Positions 38,371 through 38,701 of a stretch of DNA of 38,701 bases are shown here, in pieces. Origin of the DNA: Chloroflexota bacterium (GTDB lineage Bacteria; Chloroflexota; Anaerolineae; Aggregatilineales; Phototrophicaceae); NCBI GenBank assembly GCA_026706445.1, contig JAPOYT010000044.1:1-38701 (forward strand), in the 5' to 3' direction. A program made the translations under genes and the position numbers. The notes under the pieces were generated by a model. The model was given only the letters and a program-made list of their open reading frames with translations, ran no database searches and was not told where the DNA came from. Each line of letters starts with the position of its first letter. Positions within the stretch are counted from its first letter, which is position 1.

Positions 38371-38701
38371 CTAGCCCTTCACCGCGCCGATGGTCAGACC
38401 GGATATGAAGTAGCGCTGGAGCATTAGAAACAGCAGGATCACCGGGACCGACACCAGGGTTGCCGCCGCCATCATTTCACCATACGGTATCTGCGACGCC
38501 GTCGCCTGGCTGCGCATGGTCGCGATGCCGACCGGAAGCGTGATTACCTTGTTTCCGCGCAGCACCATCAGGGGCCAGATAAAACTGTTCCAAGAGCCGA
38601 GGAAGGTCAGAATCGCCAGCGTCGTCAAGCCGGGCCGAACAAGCGGGACAATGACCTGGGCGTAAATCCGAAACTCAGAAGCGCCGTCAATCCGCGCCGA
38701 C
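38371..38701 (-). CDS. Carbohydrate ABC transporter permease, MalG type (partial)
   Basis: Inner-membrane permease of a sugar uptake ABC transporter; the 5' part of the gene lies beyond the right edge. The visible 109 residues start within the EAA loop that contacts the ATPase (IDGASEFRIYAQVIVPLVRP), followed by two hydrophobic segments. They end in YFISGLTIGAVKG, the usual C-terminus of MalG-type permeases. The companion MalF-type permease and solute-binding protein genes are expected further right. Confidence 0.9.
   Translation of the reverse strand, partial: SARIDGASEFRIYAQVIVPLVRPGLTTLAILTFLGSWNSFIWPLMVLRGNKVITLPVGIATMRSQATASQIPYGEMMAAATLVSVPVILLFLMLQRYFISGLTIGAVKG

Overview
The window looks like a housekeeping stretch of a moderately GC-rich (roughly 55-60% by eye) bacterial chromosome, most likely a member of the Chloroflexota (Anaerolineae-like). 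This assignment is inference. It rests on the combination of an FHA/winged-helix regulator, a SUV3-like helicase, a K+-dependent membrane pyrophosphatase, a MoaD-MoaE fusion, a large insertion in RpoC, a MalG-type sugar permease and short G/C-rich intergenic repeats. I found no rRNA, tRNA, CRISPR array, insertion sequence or phage gene.

Layout. 1-5.7 kb: glgB (glycogen branching) converges on an MFS transporter gene; the transporter is divergent from fhs (formate-tetrahydrofolate ligase). 5.8-10.6 kb: a compact pyrBCDEF operon encodes five of the six de novo UMP steps, starting from carbamoyl phosphate, and every junction overlaps. 10.8-15.0 kb: a CrtI-like FAD desaturase/oxidoreductase (+) converges on a MaoC-like hydratase (-), followed by hppA (-). 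15.5-18.8 kb (+): yraN, miaA, moaC, a moaD-moaE fusion and rnc. 19.0-22.3 kb (-): a three-gene cluster of an FHA/winged-helix protein, an HNH endonuclease and an HTH/SUV3-like helicase/zinc-ribbon protein. This is the least explained unit here and the best candidate for an undescribed system. 22.4-28.8 kb (+): ftsY, a SpoU/TrmH-type RNA methyltransferase, prfB, rel and a bacterial homologue of the eukaryotic tRNA-queuosine mannosyltransferase (GTDC1/QTMAN family). 28.8-31.4 kb (-): gyrA. 31.8-33.3 kb (+): a glycosidase-like lipoprotein, which meets rpoC (33.3-38.0 kb, -) at a shared hairpin terminator. The right edge carries the 3' part of a sugar ABC permease gene.

How the genes work together. 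Apart from the pyrimidine operon and the moaC/moaDE pair, most neighbours belong to general RNA and protein biology: tRNA modification (miaA, QTMAN-like), RNA processing (rnc, SUV3-like helicase, methyltransferase), translation termination (prfB), protein targeting (ftsY), stringent response (rel), DNA topology (gyrA) and transcription (rpoC). Promoters, where visible, have a perfect or near-perfect TATAAT -10 element 20-60 bp from the start codon and usually a weak -35. TTG is a frequent start codon, supported in several cases by a good Shine-Dalgarno sequence.

The most interesting protein-level details are: an Arg in RNase III where E. coli has catalytic Asp114; Val and His at the two main quinolone-contact positions of GyrA; an internal Gly-Gly at the MoaD/MoaE junction; a dihydroorotate dehydrogenase with a class-2-like N-terminus and a class-1-like catalytic Cys; and rpoC lacking rpoB immediately upstream.
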